This document shows, piece after piece, positions 12,045 through 23,160 of a DNA stretch of 64,000 nt (positions are counted from its first letter, which is position 1; the number at the start of each line of letters is the position of its first letter). Under the pieces are notes generated by a model that was not told the DNA's origin, searched no databases, and worked only from the letters and a program-made list of their open reading frames with translations. Both the position numbers and the translations under genes were made by a program. Source of the stretch: Castanea sativa (Eukaryota > Streptophyta > Magnoliopsida > Fagales > Fagaceae); the NCBI RefSeq assembly GCF_040712315.1, contig NC_134021.1, positions 43,339,501 to 43,403,500 of the forward strand, read 5' to 3'.

Positions 12045-12450
12045 ATTTTTTTATTTTTTATTTTTTTATGGGAAATACTCGACTTTATTGAAAAACCAAA
12101 GAGAAAATTACATTATGTCTTGAGCACATGCATGCTCTATCAAGCTAGGACACTCCTCTAGCCATGCAACATGGTCCCTAACATGCTAAGCGTGGGCCAG
12201 TAAGTGAGCAGGGACATTTCCCTGTCGTTTGATGTGGGACACCTTCCACTGCCTAAGGAGCGAAGCTTGGTTCAAAAATCCCGTGAGTACGTTGACCACT
12301 GAAGAAGGCGGAGAGACCAGTCATTGCAAGGCATTGGAGACCACCAACGAGTCACCCTCAAAGACTGCTTCTCTGATCCCCACGTCTCTAGCAAAGAGGA
12401 CACCAACTTCCCAGGCCTTTGCTTCTGCTTCTACAGCCCCCTAATATCCA
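12045..12450 (-). pseudogene. 5'-truncated LINE: RNase H (RVT_3) fragment with poly(A) tail, copy A
   Basis: On the minus strand the sequence encodes a fragment of the RNase H-like domain found at the end of plant LINE open frames. It reads an EAEAKAWEVG segment, then FEGDSLVVSNAL with the catalytic-type Asp, then the KRQGNVPAHLLAHA segment. In this copy a TGA stop lies inside SNALQ*LV. Further downstream come an AATAAA signal and an A-rich tail (T-rich 12045-12070 on the plus strand), typical of a LINE 3' end. Everything upstream of RNase H is missing, as expected for 5' truncation. A plus-strand frame over the same bases is an antisense shadow. Confidence 0.75.
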
Positions 12451-14092
12451 CTAAAAAATGGACAAGATAATGTTGAGTTTTTTAAAGCGTCATGTTTAAG
12501 TATAACAATATTTTTACACAATAAATAACATAAACTAGTGGATTTGAGTTAACTCAATTAAGAAGATTTCTTATTATTGCATAAGAGAATAAAATATTAA
12601 TCTCATAACAAAGAGTAAACACTTTAAATCAGATATCATAGATTTCAAATTTTATTGTAGAATTTGTATAAAATAAAAATAAAAATAGACTAATTCAAGC
12701 TATGTGATGCTTTTTTTTAATGAAAAATAGCCTATGTGATACAATAACTTGAAAGTGGGAACTAGAGCATGATTAGATCATATATATTTGTCGAATGACT
12801 TGACTCACAAAAGGGTATCAGCTCAGCTCAGCTTATTTTTCTATTTCTCCATGCTAGCAAGACTAGAATCTAGAAGGTTTAAGATAAGAAGCATCTGATA
12901 TTATTAAAGATAAAAAAAAAAAAGTGATTGGACAAAGATAACAAGAAAAATTCTTCAAAACCTATCGCTTTGTATTTGTGGTTTAGGGCCAAGGGGGTTG
13001 TACGATTATGGTTATTTTCACGTCGATAACTGATCCTATAATGTTTTTGCTGAATAGCCATAACACTTTTGCGCGCAAGAAACTGCAAAAATGGCCAGGA
13101 AATAAGGTGGAACCAATTTCATCATCAACAAACCACTCTTGCCACTAGGCCTTGGCTAGGAGTGGGTCTGTGGAGATATGACAATTCCGGCTTGTTATTG
13201 TGCTTTGCCCACGTACTGTCACAGAGCTATCAGAATATCTGAACCTAGTATAGGAGATTGACAACAGTCGATGAATTGCGTTATGGCATGCATCAGGGTC
13301 CCCATAACTTGAGATCTACGGAATTCTGGACAAGCTGGAATAGAGCAAAAGTTATTTAGAATGAGCTGTACAAGCAAAAGTAAGATAGACATTGCCACCA
13401 CACCACATTCAGATTATATTCATCTTAAAATCATTTTTCCTTCGTTTTTGTTCAAAAAGATTTTCAACCACCCCACTTTACAAGAGTCGGGGTTTAGAAG
13501 GGTTTGAACTTAGGATGTTCATAAGTGACTAAATAATGCAATTGAATAACAAGACTTTTGGTAAAACAAAACTCCATATGTGTATGTGCTTAGTGTCGTA
13601 TACTTGTTGACAGCCAATCCCAAGCTCAGGAAAAGGAGAAGGGTTGTGGTAGATTAATAATAATTGTAAAATTTAATTGCTCAATCATGAATGGATCCAA
13701 TACAAATACTCGTTGGGGCATCACCTACATGTGGATGACTCTAACTAATTTGTTAAGGATCTATATTCGATCCCAAAAATTTGGAATTAAGAATTTTTGT
13801 TGTTGAATTTGGTATAACAAGGTGTGACCATAGGCATGACATCTCACATAACGAGTTCAGTTATTTTTTGTACGTAATGTGTGGATCCACACACTGTGTA
13901 ACAAGTTTTTCCCTAAAAATATTGTACAAGAAAATAGGGTGGTAAATATATTTCAACTGCAAGAGGTGTAGACTTCGTACCTAGTACATCAACACCCCAG
14001 TTTTCTTTTGAAGCACATGATAGACATCAATCAAACCAACTTTAACATAATAGGCAGTTGCAATCAAAAACAAAAGAAACAAACTAAGAGCA
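12451..14092. other. Intergenic, no gene recognised
   Basis: AT-rich sequence conserved with copy B apart from the solo LTR inserted there. Two minus-strand open frames (12879-13088, 13219-13401) are seen in both copies, but they have low-complexity sequence and no family I recognise. The stretch near 13490 (GGGTTTGAACTTAGGATG) is a phrase common in plant repeats. Confidence 0.45.
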
Positions 14093-14765
14093 TCCGCATC
14101 AGCAGATGTGTATAATACAAAAAGTGTCCAAATTTACACAATTTTCCTCCAAAATTACCCACATTAGTGATTAGTAGGTGTAAAGATGTGCATATTTACA
14201 CGCTTGCTATAGTAACTGTGTAAATATACATGATTGCTATAGCTGTGTATAACAATATTTAATTATTTTTTTCTCTCTCACCATTCATATTTTCTCTCTT
14301 TCACCATTCACCAACCTAGCAAAAGAAACACAGATTCACAGAACAAACACAGCATCCCAACAGACATAGTAATCCAGCAAAAGAAGAATAAAAGAAGAGG
14401 AGGAGAAACACCCAACCACCAACCCAGCACCACCTAATCACCACCACTGCAACCCATTTCAACAATTGATAATCCACCACAAAATTGACCCAAAATTAAC
14501 AGAAAATCAAATCAAACCATCAGAAAACCCAACTCAAAATCAATCCAAACCCACCGGATCTGCCACCGTTGCTACTACCAGATCTACCTTGATGCTATTG
14601 TTGTGGATCTACCTTGCTGCTGCCCAGATCTGCTTGCTTCCACTACTGGATTTTCTACCATGTGTGAGTTTTGGGTTTGATATATGAGAGAGGAAGAGAG
14701 TACCAAACCTTTTGGTTTGAGACATGAGAGAGGAAGAGAGCTAAGGGACTCCTAAACGTAGAGAA

Positions 14766-14848
<83 letters not shown>

Positions 14849-14995
14849 ATGGTTAAAGACTTTTTTGATAATCACAAGACTTGAGATGAGGATAAGATGA
14901 AAAGAATATTAAAAACATAGATATTAATAAAATAATAATAATAAATATCATTTAAATAGAAAATATTGTAAAATAAATGAACTGATGTAAATGTT
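14093..14995. mobile_element. MITE-like element with CATCCGCATCAG ends (copy A)
   Basis: It begins GAGCATCCGCATCAGCAG and ends ...CTGATGTAAATGTTTT. In copy B the right end is CTGGTGTGGATGTTTT, whose reverse complement matches the left end better. The interior is C/A-rich with an embedded GA microsatellite and open frames without recognisable function. The ends resemble common plant non-autonomous TIR elements. The exact boundaries and target duplication are not clear. Confidence 0.5.
14771..14846. repeat. (GA)38 microsatellite
   Basis: Seventy-six bases of uninterrupted GA. Copy B has only ten units at the same place. Confidence 0.98.
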
Positions 14996-15663
14996 TTGAA
15001 GCTAAAGCATTGAGCATAAGAGCAATTTATCATTAGCAAATGAGACTAATGGTCATCAAACAGCTCAAACCCGTGCGAACTTGGAGAAAGGTGTTAATTT
15101 GTCTCAAATTATCTTTCCTTTGAGCAGATCTATTTCTTTTAATACATGCTCAAGCCTAACCTTCACATTGAGCAATAATACAACATCAACAGGGATATAA
15201 TGTTTTGTAAGCGATTAAGTGTTTTTTTACGTGAAGTAGATAAGCTTTTCTTTAATATGTAACTTTAATCCAGTTAAGATCCTATTAGGCCTTCATGAGC
15301 CCTTAAATTTTTATCCTTGCACTTGCCTTGCATGTTCATTTTTACTAGCACCTACACTTACCAATGGTTACTCCTACATATTTCCAATTCTTTAAAATCC
15401 TGTCCACTCATTTTCTAACGTCCATGTATGCATGTTTAGCATTCTGCAATCCAAAGAGGTTAAACAAAACTGTCTGAACTCTGAGCTTTGAAGTTGTAAA
15501 GGGCATTTAGTGTGAGTTTCTTACAGTATTTTAAGATATACAACTTAGGAGATGCAAAACTAGGGGGGAAAAAGATAGGGCACAAAAAAAAGGTTTCTGC
15601 ATAAAACATTATGTTACAATTAAAAACAAAACAAAAACACAAACACAGATATACAAAACTCCT
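14996..15663. other. Intergenic, no gene seen
   Basis: Conserved with copy B (51479-52168). A 60-codon minus-strand frame (15460-15642) is almost identical in copy B, but it is Phe/Cys-rich low-complexity sequence without a recognisable domain. Confidence 0.45.
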
Positions 15664-16991
15664 CTAACTTCATATAAGGCTTCTTGGGTGGCTTCTAGGT
15701 CAGTCATAACTAAATCAAAACAGAATCATGCTGCAATTGATGTCAGTGACTATATTCATATTTCATAGTGAGAAAACACCAAAATTTTTTCCAACTCCAA
15801 CATCATGAAGTGCCTCCTAATACAAATAATAAAACAAATTGCAAATTTGTTTTTCCCTGAGTAAAAACAGAACAGATTGCAATTACGCCAAATAAAAATA
15901 TAACCAAAAGAAGAAACTCATCATATTACAAACTAAAAATCCAGTCATCACGAGTATCTTGACACTTGACTGCCAAAATCGCACTTCTTATTCTTCTTTC
16001 TGTGATTGTTCATAGACTCCCTCACTTATAACAAGTGGCCTATGGTTTAACTGGTGAAAAACTAAACAGAGGGCACCCTATCTGGTAAAAATGAATATAC
16101 AGTAATCAAATTAAGAACATCAAATCCTTGAGATTAAGCATTAAGCATATAAGATTGTGTTCGTGTTGGATTTTGAGTGGGAGTTGAAGACTGCTAGAAG
16201 ATAACCCTTGATGCATTGACAATGAACTAATGGGAGGAAGGTTCGTACGTACTTGACTTCATAGAAGTAAGGATTAGATCTTAATATTAACTTGTAATTT
16301 ATATAACAAACAACAAAAGTAAATGAAAGGAACTAGTTGTGGTTATGTGTATAGTGGTGTTTAAGAAAATTTTGAATTATGGGATCTAGACTAGGATTTG
16401 GATAACGATAGGTTGAGATGTGTTATAGATGGAATGAGAAATAAAGGAAAAGGAGACTCAAGTTAGAGAGGCAAATAGAGAACGAATTATAAAAGAGAAG
16501 TTAAAAAATTAACAGCATTCTTCATTATTTGCTATTGAGGAATTACAACCCAATTCTTATACAAGATCATCCTTGATTTCTTTTGTTCTTAATTCCCATT
16601 GGTTGGCTAATTAGCACATGTTGCAGGAGGTTTTTTCCTCGTTTAACACATGCTTAGTGAGGACTACCTAATTCTAGCATGTGGTAATTATCTACATTCT
16701 ACACAAACAACTAGCTTAACTATCCCTCTAGCCTAATGACCTGATTGTCCCTTTACATGAATTATCCCACTTGTATGCTCTATAACTGAGTTCCCAAGCT
16801 ATTGACAAGTACTAAAGACAGGATGAAGAAGTGTTAACAATTTGAAGACGAATTGAGGCTTCTGGCTAGATTGGCACTTGAGACAAAGGAGGAAAGTGCC
16901 GACCGGCAACCGGCACTAATATTTGGGCCCAATTGTCAGAATACCAAGGTCGAGTGGTCAACACTTTAGTCCAAAGAGGGAAGTGCCAACA
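15664..16991. other. 1.33-kb segment present only in copy A
   Basis: Flanks on both sides align to copy B, where this segment is replaced by about 40 bp (52169-52208). No gene, terminal repeats or target duplication were recognised in it, so a deletion in copy B is more likely than an insertion here. Confidence 0.7.
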
Positions 16992-17409
16992 GGTACTTAC
17001 ATCCTGGACCTTATTGTCAACTTTATTCTGCTCCTAACAGTAAAAACATTGGCACCAGAAATTTGTGATAAATTGCATATACAGTATTGCGACCTATACC
17101 TTCCGTTTTTTATTTATGTACAAATGTATCTTCCACTCGATCATTACGGGGTACATTGCCCTAACCAACTTCAACTTCATAATCCACGCATATTAAATAG
17201 TAAACCAGGCAATGCTTCTTAATTATGCAGAAAGATGATGATTATGGCAACTCAAGTAAGAACAAGAAGAATTTCATTTAAGTCATTAAGAAGTTATCAG
17301 GCATGGACATTCAAGTCATTGTTTGAGAACAGCATTGTCAATAGTATTAAAGCACCAGAGACCCACAAGTGAATTTGCAACTAAATCCAAGCATGTTAAT
17401 TCCTTCATA

Positions 17410-17412
<3 letters not shown>

Positions 17413-17442
<30 letters not shown>
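17413..17442. repeat. (TA)n microsatellite
   Basis: About fifteen TA units. The copy B counterpart near 52630 is much shorter. Confidence 0.95.
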
Positions 17443-17445
<3 letters not shown>

Positions 17446-18227
17446 GAGAGAATCAACTAAAAAAGGAGAAAATATAAGGGTACAAACCGTAAATAAAGTT
17501 GGTGGAAAAAAACCTTACTCCAAAATGCATGAAGGTCCAACAATTAAACCAAATTGAAGGAGAAAATTATTCTCAACAATCAAATCATAAAGCAATCATA
17601 AGAACCAATACTTCAACTACATTGATTTTTCATAACCTTCAAGATACTATTCGTAATCATTCAATCATAAAGTGATCACTGAAACAATTACCTCAACTTT
17701 AATATTTATTTGTCACAACCCTAAAAAAACCAAGCATCCCTGTCTTGCAGTATGCAGCAAATAAAACACAATGTGATAGCCTTGCAAATCTCACTACTTG
17801 GATGGTGGACCTCTGTTTAAGCCTCACTTTGTTGGACCACACTATCCCAAAAATACTTGTAATAGAATGCCTAAAATAAACCTTTCAAGTCACAGGCTCC
17901 TCATAAACATTCAGGACCTTCCAAATCATTTGCCACCACAGATTCACCATCTCTTGCAAAAAATCAAATAAATAAATAAACCTACTGCTCATCACTAATA
18001 TTCAGAAGCTTAAAGATCTTTTCCAACTCCTTGGAGGGATTTCAGGTACCCAGTAATGGAAGTTTTAAGTCCTTCCTAGTCACATTATTCATTAAGCAGC
18101 GACAAACAAGGAACCAAAGAGGGTAGGAAGCATTCATTTGCACAACTTACTGCAAAAGTGCAAACTGAATTAGAATTTGCCAAATTTACATGAGGGCAAA
18201 GTATAATAAAATGAAACAGAAAAGAAA
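17443..18227. other. Intergenic 3' flank of the Harbinger relic, no gene seen
   Basis: Conserved with copy B (52640-53436). No terminal inverted repeat for the Harbinger element was found here. Confidence 0.5.
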
Positions 18228-19810
18228 TTAGACCTTTTCAACTTTCATGCCTAGAGGCTCTCCAATGGTAAACGTCTCCCTTGCTAAGTTATCTCTCCAT
18301 TCATTCCATGCATCTGATGACTCCAAATGTGTTATATGATCACCTTCTAACTCTTGACCCTCTGAGATGTTAGAAAAGGGGATGCTCTCTTGGGAGTCCA
18401 CTGGCATCTCCCTTATGATACGGTTATGTAGTAAAGAGCAAGCTAATAGGATCCTAACTTGGATCTCAATTGAATAACTGGATCTACTCCCAAGTATTCT
18501 CCATCTTCCTTTCAGTAGATCAAAGGCTCTCTCGATGACATTCCTAGCAGAAGAATGCTTCATATTAAAAAACTCTTGAGGGGTAGTCGGTTGGCGGTCT
18601 TGCCTACAATAATATGAATTTTACTGCTGTCCTCTATAAGGCCCAAGGAATCCCTCACAATTGTTGTAATAAGCATTGCACAAGTAGTAGTAGCGTAACA
18701 CAATTGCCAAATTGTAAGATGTAAAAAATACGCAAATGCCCAAAACTCAGTGTTACATAAGCATTGTGTTACCTTACCTTTAGGGACTTTCAGCCCATTT
18801 TTTCTAGAAATAGCATTTCTCAAAACTCTATAATCTGCAGCTGAACCCTCCCAACCAGCTAACACATAAATAAACTGCATATCATGCGAACATACTCCTA
18901 GCACAGTGGTGGCTATTTCATTGCTCCTAGTTCGATACCTAGGCCAATCTTCAACCGGTACAGTCACCTGAATGTAGGCCCTATCTAATGCACCTAGGCA
19001 ATTCTACCAACGTAACAATCTATGTTATTAGAACAATATTAATGAATCCAAATAAAATACATAAAACAATTTAATGGTAGAACAAAATTTTCCTCCAAAC
19101 CACTATGTGCTAAAACCATCCATGTGTATCATATCACACAACTCATTAAATAAGTCATGTGGCTAAAAGTATACATGAATAGCCATTTGAGAGTCACCAC
19201 ATAGTGTGTTGGAGGTAAACTCCGTCCCCTAAAAAATACATAAAATAATTTAAAGGTATCATACCTTAAACCACTTCCAATTCTCATCACTACAATTCTC
19301 TCGTATAGGCTCCGGTTTCTTATAAAGGATGTCATGAAGACGAAGTACAGCACACAACACAGCATTGAAGCCGCACGAATCTAATTGTCTTCCTACAACT
19401 CCATCATTCCCATCATGAGCAAATACTTGTAAGAAAGACGCTACCATCTCATCTATTCCTACATTTGACAACTCCCTTAACTTCCCATGTGTAGAAATCG
19501 TGTCACAAAGCTTCATAAACGCGCGCCTATCCATACGCACATTGTTTATAGCGGCCACATCATCAATCCAAACCATTCTATTCATATTAACCGCTCTTTC
19601 ATTAATTCTGTCAAACACTTTGTCACCGCAACCTAGTCTTGTGCTTCTTCTAATCCTCTTCTGCCTATAAACCATCATCATTGCACACAAAAACATCATC
19701 ATCATCGACGTTATCTGCAACATATGCAAGTGAAAAAATGACACTGCTAGAATTTTCTTCCTTTGATCCATCATTCTCCTCCTCCTATGGTCCATTGGTG
19801 GCCAAGCCAT
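18228..19810 (-). pseudogene. PIF/Harbinger DDE transposase (HARBI1/ALP1-like), decayed copy A
   Basis: Three exons on the minus strand match the PIF/Harbinger transposase family, which cuts and pastes DNA at TTA-type targets. Exon 1 (about 19810-19265) carries the N-terminal region ending ENWKWFK with a GTATGA donor. Exon 2 (19003-18778) starts NCLGALDRAY with the first catalytic Asp and holds GWEGSAADYRVL with the second. Exon 3 carries NVIERAFDLLKGRW with the catalytic Glu. Lesions seen here are the exon 3 acceptor AG changed to AC near 18695, a TAA stop at 18621-18623 inside the GQQ segment, and a 5-bp duplication at the exon 2 donor. The start frame (Met-Asp-Gln-Arg at 19771) is open, unlike in copy B. 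Cannot encode a transposase. Confidence 0.85.
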
Positions 19811-20120
19811 CACTGCAATTTTTTTTTTAACAAAACTTAGCAAATAGCAATACATCCAAATAAGTAATAGGTTTTTTTTTTTTTTTTTTTTTTCAATTTT
19901 TTTAGGAAACAAACAGGCATTTGAGATATTAAAAGAAAAAAAATGAACCAATCTGAAAACTAGTTTTTTATTAATTATAATTTTTTAACTATGAAGTTTG
20001 TAAGAATAAGGCTTACGGCAGTGTTTAACGGTGGTCCAGTGGCGATATAACGGAAGGAAGCAATCAGCAGGGCAAAGAGTGACAGTGAGTTATGATTGGG
20101 AGTGTGGGAGTTCAGTTTAA

Positions 20121-20462
20121 GGCCTCCGTTTGGATTTCGGGGGAATGAGTCATTCGGGAGGGAAATGGAAGGGACTTCACTTCAAATCCCGCCTAGTTTT
20201 GGCTTATTTTTTCAAAAATTCCTTTTGATCCTCGCATTAGGGAAAAAAAAGTTATTTACTAAGTGATGGTAGCTTAAGTTTATAACTTAACTAATTTATT
20301 TAGAAATAATTTATTCAGTTAAAATTAAAAAAATACTGAAAATATTATAAATAAAATTAAAAAGCAGCTGAAATAGTACACTGAAACCCATAAGTAGTAG
20401 GAAAAATAAGTTAAATAATAAAAAAAAACTGGCTTTTAAAGCCAATGCCAAACGCAACCTCA
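20121..20462. mobile_element. Possible hAT-type MITE (copy A)
   Basis: The left end GGCCTCCGTTTGGAT and the right end GCCAAACGCAACCTC form a weak terminal inverted repeat sharing CGTTTGG. A GGCTTTTAAAGCC palindrome lies near the right end. No target duplication was seen. In copy B the same element is interrupted by a younger MITE. Confidence 0.35.
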
Positions 20463-22183
20463 ATATTTTTTTATTAGAAGTGAATTTTGACAAATCTACC
20501 ATGAAATTATATTTTATTCTTATATCCTCCTTGCTTACAAAATTTGATTAATAGCTATGTCATCAAAATTGTTTAAATTGCAAGCTTTTTTAATTTAAAT
20601 TATGTATAAAATATAAGTTTATAAATCATATAGTAAATAATATCTGATTAGCACAAAATTTGACATGTATATTAAAAGCATAAAGAATATACAATCCAAC
20701 GATTAGATTTTCAAAATATGTAGTAATATCAATTTTTTTTAAGGAAGTTGTAGTCTTAGGTTACAATCAATTTTGTAGCTAAATTTTGTCAATTTTTTTA
20801 AAAAAATATAAACTCCTTAATTATTTGACATAATTACATTTTTTTAAAATCTTTCCTTGCATACATCCGAAACAATTGATTAATGAAATTGATGATATTT
20901 TTCATTCTTTGTAAATTCTTTTTAATAAATTTTTCATTTTTTTTTATAAAGACAGAACTTTTATTTGAAAATTTGTGAAACCATGTACTATAAAATGTAA
21001 GCACACACTAATCTCATTCATACAAGAATTTTATTATACACAAACTTAGAGTATCTATTTAAATTATGAATATTTATTTTACTGTAATAGTTTTTTAGAA
21101 CCTATTTATTGAAAGCAACATCCACTTACTAAAAACTTCTAAAACTGATAACAAATATCGTAATCTTTAAACAATAAACAATTGAGTTTTGCTAACATAT
21201 TGTCACAATAGTTAAATTTTCAAAATGAATGACTCCATATGCAACAATTGAAGCTCTTCCTCAAACACATTGCCTTATAAGCATTGCATAAATCAACTCA
21301 CATAATTAGCACAAGACCAAAAGTTAACCTTTGTCCCCAATCTTCTAGAAAGCCACATGAAAAATTTGCGTCAATTTATCCCTTGAAAGAGCTTTTAGTA
21401 ACTTTTTTAAAAAAAATAATTGCAATATACTGTTAATCCCGCAATTCAAACCATTTTTCCTACTGACCTCCAAGTACTTTGTCTTTATACATTGGGAGCT
21501 ACAAATTCAGCTACAAGGCACTTGGCGTTAGTAGATAGAAGTACATAATCTAACTACTTTTCCCTCGCTATTGCAAGAAAAAAGAAAAAGAAGAAGAAGA
21601 AGAAGAAGAGAGTTGTAACATAAGAAACTAAATCGAGATATATACCTTTTGTTTTTTTCATCAACCCTATGTGTACAGTTGCCTCCTCCCTCTTGCCCCC
21701 TCTCTATCTCTCTCACTATCTTTCTGCTTTCACCAAAATGGTGAGTCCCTATCCCAAATAAAGAGTTTTTTTTTTTTTTTTTTGGGTAACAATAAAGAGT
21801 ATTTTTTTAAGTTAATAGGTTTGTAACATTTGGAGCACCAAAATATGTGCAATCTATCTTCTCATATACAATTTAAATATAAAAAGAAACAAATAAAAAT
21901 ACACAACAAAGAACTATTCATGCCAAGCTAATCGTTGTAGCAATCGACAAAGGTGACGCTCCAATCTTCAGTAGCATTGGTGGAGGCAGAACTATACACC
22001 TCACCATGTCCTTCCTTCCACCATCAATGGCAATCTCCTTCTAGCAACTGCGCTTCAGATTCAAATATAAATGTACGCTTCACTACTTCCTACCTTATTG
22101 ACAAAGCTCAAGGTATTTTATCTTTCTTATTTTCTGCTCTACATATTATTCTTTAATTTGTTTTCTTTTAGTTTGAGGGAGGC
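20463..22183. other. AT-rich intergenic sequence, no gene seen
   Basis: Copy B homology ends at 21531. After that the sequence is unique in the window. It contains an (AAG)n tract near 21578-21610 and a short open frame (21953-22156) that I do not recognise. Confidence 0.5.
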
Positions 22184-22351
22184 TGTTAACGTGTATAGTG
22201 TTATGGGCTTTAAGCCCAACTAGATTACTTGTATAACACAAATTCTTTTACTACACTTATACTGGTACTGCACTCCTATTCCTCCTATATAAATGTACAC
22301 ATGTATATTCTTTAATAAAAAATACAATACAATTATTCAGTATTTCTAACA
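22184..22351 (+). repeat. 5' LTR of the copia element
   Basis: Begins TGTTAACGTGTATAG and ends GTATTTCTAACA. It contains a TATATAAA box and a GGGCTTTAAGCCC palindrome. Confidence 0.92.
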
Positions 22352-22369
22352 TGGTATCAGAGCCATTAC
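22352..22369 (+). other. Primer-binding site, initiator Met-tRNA type
   Basis: TGGTATCAGAGCCATTA follows directly after the LTR CA end. TGGTATCAGAGC is the standard plant copia site complementary to the initiator Met-tRNA 3' end. Confidence 0.93.
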
Positions 22370-22977
22370 TTTGACCTTTTCTTAGCAGTCTTGTCTTTAT
22401 TGGTGTTACTTCATTCTCAACACCGCTTCCGCCATCACAGCAGCCGCTGTAGTTTTTCGCCGTAGAACCTCCGATGTCTTCCAGTCATTGTCCTTGGGTT
22501 CCGAACTTGTAGCCCCCGTTGTTGAGGAATCTCGCACCATACAGACCACTGCACTTACTGTCTTCGCAGTGCATCTTGCTTCAATAAGTATTTTTCAGAT
22601 ACCACAATGATCATCTCGCCCCGATCTACTCAATCGTGGAAACCTTGCAGTCATTGGAGCTTGCACACGCTGCCCAAAGATTCTACGCTGAAGCTCACGT
22701 GCCCCACATGCCGCCATGTGCTTACACGCGCCAGATCTGCACCTACTGACGTCAGCCCTATGTGACATTATCACTGCCACGTCATCAGCTGACATCATCA
22801 TCCATTCTCCTGCTGATGTCACCCGCAACGTCATCGTTGAGTAGACCATTGACTTGCGTTGACTAGACCATTGACTTTGACTGAAGGTTGACTTTCTCCA
22901 GGGTTGCCTTTTTGCAATCCAGGTGCTCCTTACCTAGTTTTTCGCGTAGATTTCATTTTTACATATTTTGCTTCTAA

Positions 22978-23160
22978 ATGAAGAATAAGGACAGGTCTTC
23001 TTCTTGCTGTAATAATCGTCACCGACAATCCAGCAAACATTTTGGCCACGATATTAAGACTTGCTATCATCACAACAAATCAGCTGTTTCAATTCTGCTG
23101 CTACTATTGCTAACACTGAGAATGTCCAACCAATGGCTCTTGTCTCTGCACAATTTAAGT
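22978..23160 (+). pseudogene. gag remnant with zinc knuckle
   Basis: The frame reads a Cys/His-rich stretch ending KHFGHDIKTCYHHNKSAVS, which corresponds to the CX2CX4HX4C nucleocapsid knuckle followed by its usual plant copia tail. The first Cys pair is distorted (CCNNRHRQ). The large N-terminal gag domain expected between 22370 and 22978 is not recognisable as an open frame. Confidence 0.7.

Larger units (their letters stand above)
1..21531. repeat. Segmental duplication, copy A (left part cut by window edge)
   Basis: This stretch is collinear and in the same orientation as 36660-57120. Position n matches n+36659 through the UGT gene, and the offset shrinks to about 35.6 kb at the far end because of indels. 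Shared landmarks in order are the UGT gene, the palindromic element, the hairpin array, the 92-bp repeats, the LINE fragment, the GA-containing MITE and the Harbinger relic. Homology stops at about 21531, exactly where copy B is interrupted by a CACTA element, so the true end of the duplication may lie further on. The left end is outside the window. Confidence 0.93.

Noticed and set aside
12229..12444. Plus-strand open frame, also in copy B
   Set aside because: Antisense shadow of the LINE RNase H fragment.
13219..13401. Minus-strand frame conserved in copy B (49743-49925)
   Set aside because: Conservation is no greater than in the surrounding non-coding sequence and no family is recognised.
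21541..22156. Possible gene before the copia element
   Set aside because: Two short frames on opposite strands without recognised motifs; not enough to call a gene.
22595..22849. Minus-strand frame in the copia leader
   Set aside because: Opposite strand to the element and no domain; the leader region is non-coding.
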